Of a stretch of DNA of 32,988 nucleotides, positions 18,407 to 26,970 are shown in pieces. The DNA lies in contig JAGLNY010000069.1 in NCBI GenBank assembly GCA_023139255.1, positions 1 through 32,988 of the forward strand, written 5' to 3'. The translations under genes and the position numbers were made by a program. This DNA is from Spirochaetales bacterium (GTDB lineage Bacteria; Spirochaetota; Spirochaetia; JABMQR01). The notes under the pieces were generated by a model. It worked only from the letters and a program-made list of their open reading frames with translations, did no database searches and was not told the origin of the DNA. Position 1 is the stretch's first letter, and each line of letters starts with the position of its first letter.

Positions 18407-18868
18407 GGAAACAAACTTAACGATTTTTCCGGGGGAATTAATATAACTTTAGATCCAGGGGCTATTATGCCTTCCTATGCTACTGAAGACTCATCAGGAG
18501 CTGATATTTGCGCGTATCTTCCTGATTCTACATATTATATTTTAGAGCCTGGTGCATTTGCTTTAATCCCAACAGGTATCAGGATGGAAATCAGTCCAGG
18601 TTTTGAGGTCCAAATACGGCCAAGATCGGGGTTGGCAGCGAAAAGTGGTATAACAGTCCTAAATACTCCAGGAACAATTGATGCGGATTATAGGGGAGAA
18701 GTTAAGGTTATACTTATTAACCATAGCGAAATATCGTATACTATAGAACATGGTTCAAGAATTGCGCAAATGGTATTTGCTGAAGTGAGGAAAGCTGAAT
18801 TTCAGCTAACACATAAATTAAATATAACAAGACGTGGGGAAGGAGGTTTCGGGTCTACCGGAACATAG
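18404..18868 (+). CDS. dut: dUTP diphosphatase (trimeric dUTPase)
   Basis: dUTPase hydrolyses dUTP to dUMP, keeping uracil out of DNA and feeding thymidylate synthesis. All five motifs of the trimeric family are present in the 154-residue protein: SSGADICAYL, RPRSGLAAKSG, GTIDADYRGEVKVILIN (with the catalytic Asp), GSRIAQMVF, and the C-terminal RGEGGFGSTG flap. Size and motif spacing are normal. The stop lies five bases before lptF, suggesting co-transcription. Confidence 0.97.
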   Translation: MGNKLNDFSGGINITLDPGAIMPSYATEDSSGADICAYLPDSTYYILEPGAFALIPTGIRMEISPGFEVQIRPRSGLAAKSGITVLNTPGTIDADYRGEVKVILINHSEISYTIEHGSRIAQMVFAEVRKAEFQLTHKLNITRRGEGGFGSTGT

Positions 18869-18873
18869 AAAAT

Positions 18874-20142
18874 ATGAATGGAAAGCATAGATATACTACT
18901 CTATACGTATATATATCAAAAGAGTATATATTTACTTTCTTCGTATCATTTTTTTTCTTTTTTTCAATATTCTTCATAAATCAACTTTTAGTTGTCGCAA
19001 AAAATGTACTAATTGCAAATGTAAATATAATAGATGTTTTTCGAATAATTCTTTATTCAATCCCTGTTATTTTATCTTTTACTTTCCCTTTTGCTTCATT
19101 AACCGGGGCAGCGATGACAATTGGGCAGCTTGCTTCGCAAAACGAATTATTAGCACTGAGAGCAAGCGGGATTTCTTTCAAGCGTATATTTACTCCAGTA
19201 ATAATAATAAGTATACTTTTTTCTTTTTGCTCCTTTATGTTAAACGATATATTCCAACCACTTGGCACTATAAAATACAAAGAACTTTATAGAGAATTGT
19301 TATACCGGAACCCGAATCTTGAATTAAATTCTCATTCTGTAACGCAATTTGGAAATACATTTTTTATAACTGGTGATGTAAAAAATAACGAAGTTAATAA
19401 TCTAATGATTCTTGAACAATCTTCTTTAGGTTTGTCTGTAATATCTTCAAAGGCAGCAAGTTTTTCTGAAGCTGAGAAGAGTTCCGATTTAATTACCATC
19501 AAACTGGATTCTGTTGAGGGATTTTCTCCAAGAAGCAAAGCAGTAGGAGATTATGATTATTTTATCTCGGAACATATGGAATATAATATTCTTTTAAATG
19601 TAGTAAGTTTTAATTTTATGGGTGTGACCCCCAATGATATGAGTATTCGTGATTTATTATCTGAAATAAAAAAACTGAAGATAAATCAAACTGCAACTGA
19701 GTTACAGTCATATAAAAGGATTACTGAGTACAAATATTTGACTTATCTGAATTATTATCAAGATTTTTCAGAACGCCGGGATTATGAACCCTCGAATACT
19801 TATAATTCATGGTTAAACTATCTTGCTTCAATTAATTCAGATTTAAGGAATAAAAAGCTTCAATATTATCAAATTGAATTGTATAAAAAGACTGCTCTAC
19901 CTGTTGCATGTGCCGCACTGGTTTTTTTTGCATTTCCATTATCAGCTTTCCGTTTAAAGAATGGAAGGCTTGTAGGGTTTGGGGTAGGAATAATTGCTGC
20001 TACATTTTACTGGTTTATGCTATTTGCGGGGCAATCACTTGGTACAAGAACTTTTTATTCCCCCATACTGCTCATGTGGCTGCCTAACTTGATTTATATA
20101 GGGATTGGATTGTTTCTATTTTCTATCAGGAGTAAAAGGTGA
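18874..20142 (+). CDS. lptF: LptF/LptG (YjgP/YjgQ) family permease, first copy
   Basis: In lipopolysaccharide-producing bacteria LptF and LptG are the membrane halves of the LptB2FG transporter, which extracts LPS from the inner membrane. This 422-residue protein has the family plan: three membrane segments near the N-terminus (about 15-40, 55-85, 105-125), a periplasmic beta-jellyroll (about 150-330) and three C-terminal membrane segments (about 340-420). The cytosolic coupling helix is recognisable in QLASQNELLALRASGISF. Assignment as LptF rather than LptG rests on gene order only. Its stop overlaps the GTG start of the second copy. The substrate is uncertain because many spirochaetes lack LPS. 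Confidence 0.82.
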   Translation: MNGKHRYTTLYVYISKEYIFTFFVSFFFFFSIFFINQLLVVAKNVLIANVNIIDVFRIILYSIPVILSFTFPFASLTGAAMTIGQLASQNELLALRASGISFKRIFTPVIIISILFSFCSFMLNDIFQPLGTIKYKELYRELLYRNPNLELNSHSVTQFGNTFFITGDVKNNEVNNLMILEQSSLGLSVISSKAASFSEAEKSSDLITIKLDSVEGFSPRSKAVGDYDYFISEHMEYNILLNVVSFNFMGVTPNDMSIRDLLSEIKKLKINQTATELQSYKRITEYKYLTYLNYYQDFSERRDYEPSNTYNSWLNYLASINSDLRNKKLQYYQIELYKKTALPVACAALVFFAFPLSAFRLKNGRLVGFGVGIIAATFYWFMLFAGQSLGTRTFYSPILLMWLPNLIYIGIGLFLFSIRSKR

Positions 20143-21236
20143 TATTTACACTCTGGAAATATGTAACAAGGCAAATATTTTTATCTTTTCTTCCAGCAGT
20201 TTTCTGTTTTGTTTTTGTATTGGAATTTGTTGATCTCTTTGCAAATATAAACAGATATGTAATTAATAATGTAGATTTCATTGATATACTAAAGATTTTT
20301 GTTTTATATCTACCAAAAACAATTGCTTTTTCTTTAAGTCCAGCCCTTTTGTTTTCAGGTACTTTTGTTCTTGCAGGCTTATATTCAAACAATGAATTAA
20401 TATCGATTTTAAATGCAGGTATTTCCTATAGAAAACTCATAATTCCTGTTATTGTTATTGGTATTTTTATGAGTTTATTCAGCTTTTTTTTTAATGAATA
20501 TATAGTTATTTCTACATTTAGAATGAAAAACGAAATTTCATCTGAACTTCTGGGGTTTTCCAGTTCGTTTAATAACACACAAATTGTTCTAAAGGTAAAA
20601 GTTGACAATCCGGAAGATACGTATATTGTATATTATGCAAAATATTATGACGATGAGCAGAAAAAAATTAACGATGTTGTAATCTTATACACTGAAAGCG
20701 GTAATACTTTAACTAAACGGGTAGATGCTTCATGGGGAAAATACAATGAGAAAGGAATTTGGGAGCTGAATGATGCTATAATTTATGATTTTTCAGGATC
20801 GGGAGTGAATCCACAATTTAAAGAAATCTATTCAGATTCAAATCTTAATCTTCATCCTGATTATTTACGAAATACGTCTGCAGATATTTCCGAATTAAAG
20901 ATTAATGAAGCTCGAAGATTGTTAGATCGTGTCAAAAAAATTAGCTTCATAGAGTATAGATCATATTATACGGATTTTCTTGAACGGTTTTCCTTTTCTT
21001 TTACACCTTTGATTGTTATTATGATTTCCAGTGCTTTCGCCTGGAGATTTAAGAAAAATATACTATTATTCAGTATTCTACTAAGTTTATCAATATCAAT
21101 ATTCTATTATGTAATTGAAATGCTGAGTATTATTTTTGCTAAACAGGGATTTATTTCGCCTGTACTTGGAGCCTGGTTGCCTTTTTGTATTTTCTTTCTT
21201 TTTGGGGCTCTTGCACTTAATTCAGTAAAAACTTGA
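20139..21236 (+). CDS. lptG: LptF/LptG (YjgP/YjgQ) family permease, second copy
   Basis: The 365-residue product is the partner of the preceding permease and shares its plan: N-terminal membrane segments, the coupling helix GLYSNNELISILNAGISYRK, a periplasmic jellyroll (about 135-260), and C-terminal membrane segments in FSFTPLIVIMISSAFAW and beyond. The start is GTG overlapping the lptF stop by four bases (GTGA), with AGGAG at 20128-20132, so the two should be made in equal amounts. The lptB, lptA, lptC and lptD partners are not in the window. LptF versus LptG naming is by position. Confidence 0.8.
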   Translation: MIFTLWKYVTRQIFLSFLPAVFCFVFVLEFVDLFANINRYVINNVDFIDILKIFVLYLPKTIAFSLSPALLFSGTFVLAGLYSNNELISILNAGISYRKLIIPVIVIGIFMSLFSFFFNEYIVISTFRMKNEISSELLGFSSSFNNTQIVLKVKVDNPEDTYIVYYAKYYDDEQKKINDVVILYTESGNTLTKRVDASWGKYNEKGIWELNDAIIYDFSGSGVNPQFKEIYSDSNLNLHPDYLRNTSADISELKINEARRLLDRVKKISFIEYRSYYTDFLERFSFSFTPLIVIMISSAFAWRFKKNILLFSILLSLSISIFYYVIEMLSIIFAKQGFISPVLGAWLPFCIFFLFGALALNSVKT

Positions 21237-21245
21237 GGCTGTAAT

Positions 21246-22370
21246 ATGGAAAAACTTTTTAACCTTATTCATAAGGATTCTGGATCAAGCGCAAGAACTG
21301 GAAATATCCGATTATCACATGGAAATGTTAAAACACCTGCATTTATGCCGGTAGGTACAAATGGGACCGTAAAAGCTGTTCATCATTCAACAGTAGATAA
21401 AATTGGTTATAAACTTATTCTAGGTAATACTTATCATCTCTATTTACGTCCTGGACTGGATGTAATAAAGGAATTTGAAAGTCTACATAAATTTAGCAAT
21501 TGGAAACACAATATACTCACCGATAGTGGTGGTTTTCAGGTGTTTAGTCTTGCAGCTTTACGAAAAATAAAAAAAGAAGGAGTTACTTTTAGATCACATA
21601 TAGATGGATCCTATCATGAGTTGACGCCGGAAAAAGTTGTTGATGCCCAGATTATTTTTAATAGCGATATTTCCATGTGCCTGGATGTCTGCACCCCACC
21701 GTCAATCTCTGAGAGAGAGGCGATTGATGCACTTAAAATAACTCACACATGGGCAGAAAGATCATTAAAACACAGAAACAACTTTCCGGAATATTCAGGA
21801 AATCTTTTTGGTATTATTCAGGGAAACTTTTTTAAAGATTTACGTAAGAAAAGCGCATTAATAATTTCCGAATTAGGATTTCCAGGGATTGCGATCGGCG
21901 GGCTTTCAGTTGGTGAGCCGTTTGAGGTTTTTAAGGATATGCTTTCACACACTGTTCAGTTTATTCCTGTTGATCGTCCTCTTTATGTTATGGGAATAGG
22001 TACTCCTGAGTATATTTTAGAGGCTGTTGAAAATGGGGTAGACCTTTTTGATTGTGTTTTTGCAACTCGGACAGCAAGAAATGGTGCTGTTTTTACTAAT
22101 CATGGTATGATAAATCTAAAAAAAAGTTTTAATAAATTTTCTCGGGAACCTATCGTAGAAGGATGCTCTTGTGCAGCATGCACTCAATACTCAAAAGGAT
22201 ATCTTCATCATCTTTTTAAGGCAAATGAAATGTTGGGACCAATGCTTGCGAGTGAACACAACCTGACATTCTTATATGATTTTCTCTTTGATATACGGAA
22301 AAACATTCAAAGTAATAGCTTTAAAAGTTATAAAAATAATTTTTTGGAAATGTATGGTAAAAAAAAATAA
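21246..22370 (+). CDS. tgt: tRNA-guanine transglycosylase
   Basis: Tgt exchanges guanine-34 for preQ1 in tRNAs of the GUN anticodon group, a step in queuosine synthesis. The 374-residue protein has normal bacterial length. Visible motifs are TDSGGFQVFSL with the substrate-binding/catalytic D93, GIIQGN, GIAIGGLSVGEP, YVMGIGTPEYILEAVENGVDLFDCV, and the zinc site C307-x-C309-xx-C312 with H338 (CSCAAC and SEHN). GAGG at 21235-21238 precedes the ATG. It follows lptG by nine bases. Confidence 0.97.
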   Translation: MEKLFNLIHKDSGSSARTGNIRLSHGNVKTPAFMPVGTNGTVKAVHHSTVDKIGYKLILGNTYHLYLRPGLDVIKEFESLHKFSNWKHNILTDSGGFQVFSLAALRKIKKEGVTFRSHIDGSYHELTPEKVVDAQIIFNSDISMCLDVCTPPSISEREAIDALKITHTWAERSLKHRNNFPEYSGNLFGIIQGNFFKDLRKKSALIISELGFPGIAIGGLSVGEPFEVFKDMLSHTVQFIPVDRPLYVMGIGTPEYILEAVENGVDLFDCVFATRTARNGAVFTNHGMINLKKSFNKFSREPIVEGCSCAACTQYSKGYLHHLFKANEMLGPMLASEHNLTFLYDFLFDIRKNIQSNSFKSYKNNFLEMYGKKK

Positions 22371-23922
22371 CATGTTAAATACTTCAAAAAATTCCAGTTC
22401 TCTGGTTTTTATGGTTTGTACACTTATTTCAAGATTGTTAGGAATTGTACGAGTCCGACTAATCTCTACATATTTTGGTGCCAGCGGTATAGCAGATGTA
22501 ATAAACTTCACATTTAATATTCCCAATAATTTTAGAAAACTTTTAGCTGAAGGGGCTTTATCATCCGCTTTTATTCCAATTTTAACAAAGACTGTGCAGC
22601 ATGATGAGCAATATGTACATGATAAGTATGCACAAACTTTGATACATAGAATAATGACATTCCAATTACTCATTCTCTTACCAATATCCATAATAGTATT
22701 TTTAGTTCCAGAGACAATAATTGGATTTCTTTCAGATTTTACAGATCTAAATCAAATAACAATTTCTGCTGCCTTATTAAAATATTTTATTTTGTACCTT
22801 ACGATTATATCAATAATAGCTGTTTTACAAGCAGCATTGCAATGCAGATCAAGATTTACAATAACAGCTTTGTCACCCTTGGTTTTCTCAGTCTCAGTTA
22901 TACTCTCAATTGTTTTTTTATCTGAAAAATATGGTGCTATATCTATGGGTATAGGAGTTTTGATAGGAGGATTGCTTCAGGGATTGTTGCTTTTACCTAT
23001 ATATTATCGGATAGGTTATAGTTTTCGTATCAACCTGAAATTCTATAACCCCTATTTTATCTCTGTTATGAAATCCTTTGTTCCAGTAGTTATTACTTCA
23101 ATCATTCTTATTGCTTCACAACAAGTATCATATTTTTTAGCAACAGGACTTCCTGTTGGAGGGGTTACAGCTTTATCCAATTCACTTGTATTCTGGCAAA
23201 TGCCTTATGGGGTATTCTATATCTCAATTGCTACCGTTTTATTCCCAGCAATGAGCAGGTGTTATCACGAATCAGATAGAGTTGGGCAGGTAAAAAATTT
23301 AGAGAAAGGTATTGGCTACATTATTGTTTTCTTGCTTCCTTCAGCTCTGCTTTTAATGTTTCTAAGTGATGAATTGGTATTCACTATTCTTCAGAAAGGA
23401 AAGTTTAGCCCTGAAAACGCAATGCGAACTGCTAAATCCTTACGATACTTCACTCCAGGTTTAATATTTGCAGGTATTTTTAATTTTAATCAGCGTTTTT
23501 TTTATTCCATTCACAAATTTACCCATACTGTATATATAGTTATTATTTATGCAGTTTCTGATATTGTTATATCAATACTTTGTATAGCATTGAATCTGGA
23601 TGTAGCTGCTTTGGGGATCGGGAGCTCCTCCGCTTATTTTCTATCAGTTTGTGTACAGGGATTCTTTATTAAAAAAGAATTACCTGAAATACGGTTTTGG
23701 CAACTTTCCAAATATGCTTTTAAAATTATACTGGCAAATATACCATTAGCAGCCGGATTGCTGATTTATCATTTTTCAAATACAATTTGGTTTATTCAGG
23801 GAAGTACGTTATTGAATTTCTTTATTCTCTTTACATTAGGTCTTCTTTATTTAGTAATAGTAATATTTTCTTACCGAATGTTTCATATCGATTTTATTTA
23901 TAAAAAAAGCGAATCGACCTAA
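22354..23922 (+). CDS. murJ: Lipid II flippase MurJ
   Basis: MurJ flips lipid II across the inner membrane for peptidoglycan synthesis. With the ATG at 22354 the protein has 522 residues and about 14 hydrophobic segments. The N-terminal motif SSLVFMVCTLISRLLGIVRV is typical of MurJ, followed by NFTFNIPNNFRKLLAEGALSSAFIP, the family's first-loop signature. The next ATG at 22372 is also possible; neither has a strong ribosome-binding site. The chosen start overlaps tgt by 17 bases. A far upstream ATG in the same frame (22276) would add an unsupported hydrophobic stretch. The last codons contain a terminator for the convergent gene. Confidence 0.93.
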   Translation: MVKKNNMLNTSKNSSSLVFMVCTLISRLLGIVRVRLISTYFGASGIADVINFTFNIPNNFRKLLAEGALSSAFIPILTKTVQHDEQYVHDKYAQTLIHRIMTFQLLILLPISIIVFLVPETIIGFLSDFTDLNQITISAALLKYFILYLTIISIIAVLQAALQCRSRFTITALSPLVFSVSVILSIVFLSEKYGAISMGIGVLIGGLLQGLLLLPIYYRIGYSFRINLKFYNPYFISVMKSFVPVVITSIILIASQQVSYFLATGLPVGGVTALSNSLVFWQMPYGVFYISIATVLFPAMSRCYHESDRVGQVKNLEKGIGYIIVFLLPSALLLMFLSDELVFTILQKGKFSPENAMRTAKSLRYFTPGLIFAGIFNFNQRFFYSIHKFTHTVYIVIIYAVSDIVISILCIALNLDVAALGIGSSSAYFLSVCVQGFFIKKELPEIRFWQLSKYAFKIILANIPLAAGLLIYHFSNTIWFIQGSTLLNFFILFTLGLLYLVIVIFSYRMFHIDFIYKKSEST

Positions 23923-23939
23923 ATTAAGTCAATCCGCTT
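23902..23939 (-). terminator. Intrinsic terminator of the minus-strand Gre gene, overlapping the murJ 3' end
   Basis: Read on the minus strand, AAGCGGATTGAC (23939 down to 23928) pairs with GTCGATTCGCTT (23918 down to 23907), 10 of 12 positions pairing, around a 9-base loop. The run of T residues opposite A23902-A23908 follows. The murJ stop codon falls in the loop. On the plus strand no T-run follows, so it should work mainly for the minus-strand gene, whose stop is at 23961. Confidence 0.7.
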
Positions 23940-23960
23940 ACTCTTCGAACTATCCGCTAA

Positions 23961-26636
23961 TTAAAAAATAAAAGCAGTAATACTATTAATTCTATAAGAA
24001 TATTCACGTTCGTTAATGATAAACTGTATTTCTTCCCCAACAGAATTATTCAGCAGTTTTGAACCAAAAGGAGCAAGATAAGAAATTATATTCTCAGAAG
24101 GATTTGATTCCCAAGGACCAAGAATTGTAAATGTCTCCTCACTGTTCTTATTTAAATTAGTCATTTGGACTATTGTCCCATATGAAACTTTTGATATGTT
24201 AATTTCTTCCTGTTTAACGATAGTTGCACGATCCAATTCATTAGTAAGTTTACCAACAGCTATGTTTAGAAGTTCCTGACGTTCTTTACCAGCCTTGTAC
24301 TCTGCATTTTCTTTTAGATCTCCTAAAAGTCGGGCTTCGCCAATTTCCTGAGAGTTTTGCGGGATTTCGACATCAAGAATTGTTTGAAGTTGTTTATGTT
24401 TTAAATCATACATTCTCTGTGTAACCAACAATCCGCCTGATATGGTTGTAGTACGGGAATTGTCTTCACCATGAAAAACAAAATTTGGGAATCTTTCCAT
24501 TATTATATGCTTTAACTCTATTAATACTGCAGGATCGAGTTCGTCGACATCTTTTACAAGACTATAAACACGTTTAATGGAATTCTGATCACTTTCATAT
24601 AGATACTGGTGAAGTCCTTTTTCGGTAAATAGGATTCCCGATATTATCTTACCAATTTTTCTATTAAAACTTACATCCTTTTTATTGCTTACAGCACGAT
24701 TAGATATATCCAGAAGGTGAAGTAGGGCGAGAAGGATTCTTTCAAAATCTATACCAATATAATCTTTCCAATATTCTCTGTCATAATATTTTACAAGCCA
24801 AAGAAACATTTCCGGCATTTCTTTATAGCGCGAATATGAATCATTAAATAATTGCAGTAAAGTATCATTAAAACCTTGGTCCTTCAATTCATCTATGATG
24901 AAATTACTCAAATAATAGGGAAATAGCTGCTTGAAAATCATATTCCAATCATTACGGAGAAACATTACTTCTTCCAGAAATGATCTCTTTAATTCAGCAT
25001 CCGGAAGATGAGAAAATATTTGATCTATATTTTGTATAGATGTAAATAAATCAGAAAAATTTACTTCAATATTCTGATTCAGAAAAGGGTAAGATTTTAC
25101 AAGCCGCTTAACGATTAAATAACTTGTTACTACAGTATCTGTAACATTAGCGAAACTTTTTAAAATACTAATGAAATATGAGAAAATCTCAGTAAAATTA
25201 TCTGATTCGGGATCACTATTCTCCAGGAATTCACGAAGAATTTTTACCTTTTGATAAAAATCTTTTTCTGCTTTAAACATATTCAATGTTTTTTCCTCAT
25301 AGGAAACAGGTGTTTCTCTCACTGAATATTCATCGGAACGATCCGGATTAACACCAAAATATGGATCTGTCTTAAGTAATTTTTTAGCGGCGGTGTTCCA
25401 GGCAAGCCACTCATTTGCTGTAAGTATTGATGGTACAATTTCAGCTTTTATTTGTTTAAGACTGGCTGAATTATTGAAACTTGTTATAATTGTTCTTAGT
25501 GTCCATAATATATCCTGCTTTATTTTAGTTTTAAGCTTCTCTTTCGGGAAAACGCTTTTAATAACCCAGATATGATTTTTCAACAGCACATTTAAAGCAT
25601 TTACTGCCATCTTCAGGGACATTGGATGATTACGTTTATTAATAAAATCAATGATAAGTGAATCTTCAAGTATTTGCTGGATTCTACCAATTCCCCATGT
25701 TTTATGATGAACAAATGTTCCCTGATCAAAGGATATATGTTTCTCAAAATCAGCTATTGCTGCATTGATATCACGATAGGACTGTGTCAGATTTGTTTTA
25801 TCAATATAATCCTCAAGTTTACTATGATCTTTATATTTTGATCTGTAACAGGTTATAAGCCGCTCTCTAGCATCTGCATTTTTAGGTTGATACTGTAGAA
25901 TCTCTTTTAATATGTAAATTGATTTGTTCCAATTACTTTCTGCAAAGTATATTTCATACATACCCTCAAGCATTTGGGAAGCCCTGTCTTTGTTGAGTAT
26001 TTTTACCACTCGTAAAATAATATTAATCTGATTATCAAAATCATCGGGATTGTAAATCAATAATTTTTGCCAAATATCTTTTATCTGTGAGAAGTTCTTT
26101 GTGTTGATATAACGATGAAGTGCTTTCATAAAATAAAAAACTGCTTTTTCAAGATCATTTTGTTCTTCGTAACGATCAGCAATAAGTTTTATCAGGTCGA
26201 TTTCATCATAATCTACTTTTATTAATCTTTCCCAAACTGCAAATTTTTCTTCTTCATTTCCCAGATTGTCATAACATTCAGAAAGAGAACGGAGTGCGAT
26301 TGCATTTTCACCATATTTCAGGAGACTCAGACAAAGAAATTCAACGATTTGCCATTTTCTATTATCATAAAAAAGGTTAATAAGCTGAATTATGTTTGAG
26401 TCATCAATTAAATGTTTTTCCAATGAAATAATTCCGGAAATATATAGTGCAATAATACTGTTTTTTGTATGATTTAAATGCTCATCACAATTTTCCTTGA
26501 TTTTGATCCAGTCATTTTTATGTACATCAGAGCTCAAAAGGTCATCTAATTCTTCAAAATTATTAACTGTATAGCTGTTTATTGTTGCCCTTGTCCATTT
26601 TTCTTCATTTAGCATCTCTGCAATTTTATCGATCAT
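23961..26636 (-). CDS. greA: Giant Gre-family transcription elongation factor (GreA C-terminal domain, long helical N-terminus)
   Basis: The C-terminal ~160 residues (about 731-891) are a complete GreA/GreB module: a coiled-coil with the tip GDLKENAEYKAGKERQ, holding the acidic residues D773 and E776 that reach RNA polymerase's active site and stimulate cleavage of backtracked RNA, then the FKBP-like domain (TFTILGPWESNP, ISYLAPFGSKLLN). E. coli GreA is only about 158 residues. Here ~730 residues precede it: TPR-like helices at about 90-270, then FVHHKTWGIGRIQQI (308-322) resembling a CarD/TRCF polymerase-interacting domain (my inference), then more helices. Giant Gre proteins of similar length are known in Treponema and Borrelia. 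GGAG lies ten bases before the ATG. It stands alone, convergent to murJ and divergent from rpe. Confidence 0.9.
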   Translation of the reverse strand: MIDKIAEMLNEEKWTRATINSYTVNNFEELDDLLSSDVHKNDWIKIKENCDEHLNHTKNSIIALYISGIISLEKHLIDDSNIIQLINLFYDNRKWQIVEFLCLSLLKYGENAIALRSLSECYDNLGNEEEKFAVWERLIKVDYDEIDLIKLIADRYEEQNDLEKAVFYFMKALHRYINTKNFSQIKDIWQKLLIYNPDDFDNQINIILRVVKILNKDRASQMLEGMYEIYFAESNWNKSIYILKEILQYQPKNADARERLITCYRSKYKDHSKLEDYIDKTNLTQSYRDINAAIADFEKHISFDQGTFVHHKTWGIGRIQQILEDSLIIDFINKRNHPMSLKMAVNALNVLLKNHIWVIKSVFPKEKLKTKIKQDILWTLRTIITSFNNSASLKQIKAEIVPSILTANEWLAWNTAAKKLLKTDPYFGVNPDRSDEYSVRETPVSYEEKTLNMFKAEKDFYQKVKILREFLENSDPESDNFTEIFSYFISILKSFANVTDTVVTSYLIVKRLVKSYPFLNQNIEVNFSDLFTSIQNIDQIFSHLPDAELKRSFLEEVMFLRNDWNMIFKQLFPYYLSNFIIDELKDQGFNDTLLQLFNDSYSRYKEMPEMFLWLVKYYDREYWKDYIGIDFERILLALLHLLDISNRAVSNKKDVSFNRKIGKIISGILFTEKGLHQYLYESDQNSIKRVYSLVKDVDELDPAVLIELKHIIMERFPNFVFHGEDNSRTTTISGGLLVTQRMYDLKHKQLQTILDVEIPQNSQEIGEARLLGDLKENAEYKAGKERQELLNIAVGKLTNELDRATIVKQEEINISKVSYGTIVQMTNLNKNSEETFTILGPWESNPSENIISYLAPFGSKLLNNSVGEEIQFIINEREYSYRINSITAFIF

Positions 26637-26859
26637 CTACTCATCTCCAATACTGGTATCTACATCTTTTAAGCACATCTACAATCAAACATAATCCAGA
26701 ATAACATCCTGGAATTTGATAACCATTTATAACATAATGAATTATTAACACAATACTCATTTTCCAAACTAATAAAACAGACAAAAAAGTTTTGTACTGC
26801 TTAATTAATGAGTAAAATTTACTGCTATAAGTATCCAGGATTTTAACAAAAAAGGATAG

Positions 26860-26887
26860 ATTATATCAATACAAATACTGTTTTCAA
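26860..26887 (-). promoter_or_regulatory. Putative sigma-70 promoter of greA
   Basis: On the minus strand TTGAAA (26887-26882) is followed after 16 bases by a perfect TATAAT (26865-26860), with TG one base before the -10 (extended -10). Transcription would start near 26853. Match quality is high, but the long leader it implies is unusual. Confidence 0.55.
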
Positions 26888-26934
26888 TCCATGCACTATA
26901 TAAAATACCCTATAAGTAATAATCTTTCAACCGA

Positions 26935-26964
26935 TTGATAATAGCTTCGCTTTCTGTTTATAAT
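26935..26964 (+). promoter_or_regulatory. Putative sigma-70 promoter giving a leaderless rpe mRNA
   Basis: TTGATA (26935-26940) and perfect TATAAT (26959-26964) are separated by 18 bases. The rpe ATG at 26971 begins seven bases after the last -10 base, exactly where transcription would start. No Shine-Dalgarno precedes the ATG. Confidence 0.65.
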
Positions 26965-26970
26965 GATTTC

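Larger units (their letters stand above)
26637..26970. other. Divergent control region between greA and rpe
   Basis: This 334-base stretch contains no convincing gene. It carries one well-formed promoter in each direction (described separately) with their -35 elements 47 bases apart. The part from about 26853 to 26637 would be a ~217-base leader of the greA mRNA. A second, weaker minus-strand promoter (TTGTGT 26753-26748, TATAAA 26731-26726, 16-base spacer) could shorten that leader. A small 5-bp inverted repeat (TCCAG 26695-26699, CTGGA 26709-26713) is the only other structure I see. Confidence 0.6.

Noticed and set aside
22276..22353. ATG at 22276 as murJ start
   Set aside because: It lies ~95 bases inside tgt and adds residues not expected in MurJ.
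26935..26970. TTG at 26935 as rpe start
   Set aside because: It is the -35 element of a strong promoter; the family N-terminus begins at the ATG at 26971.
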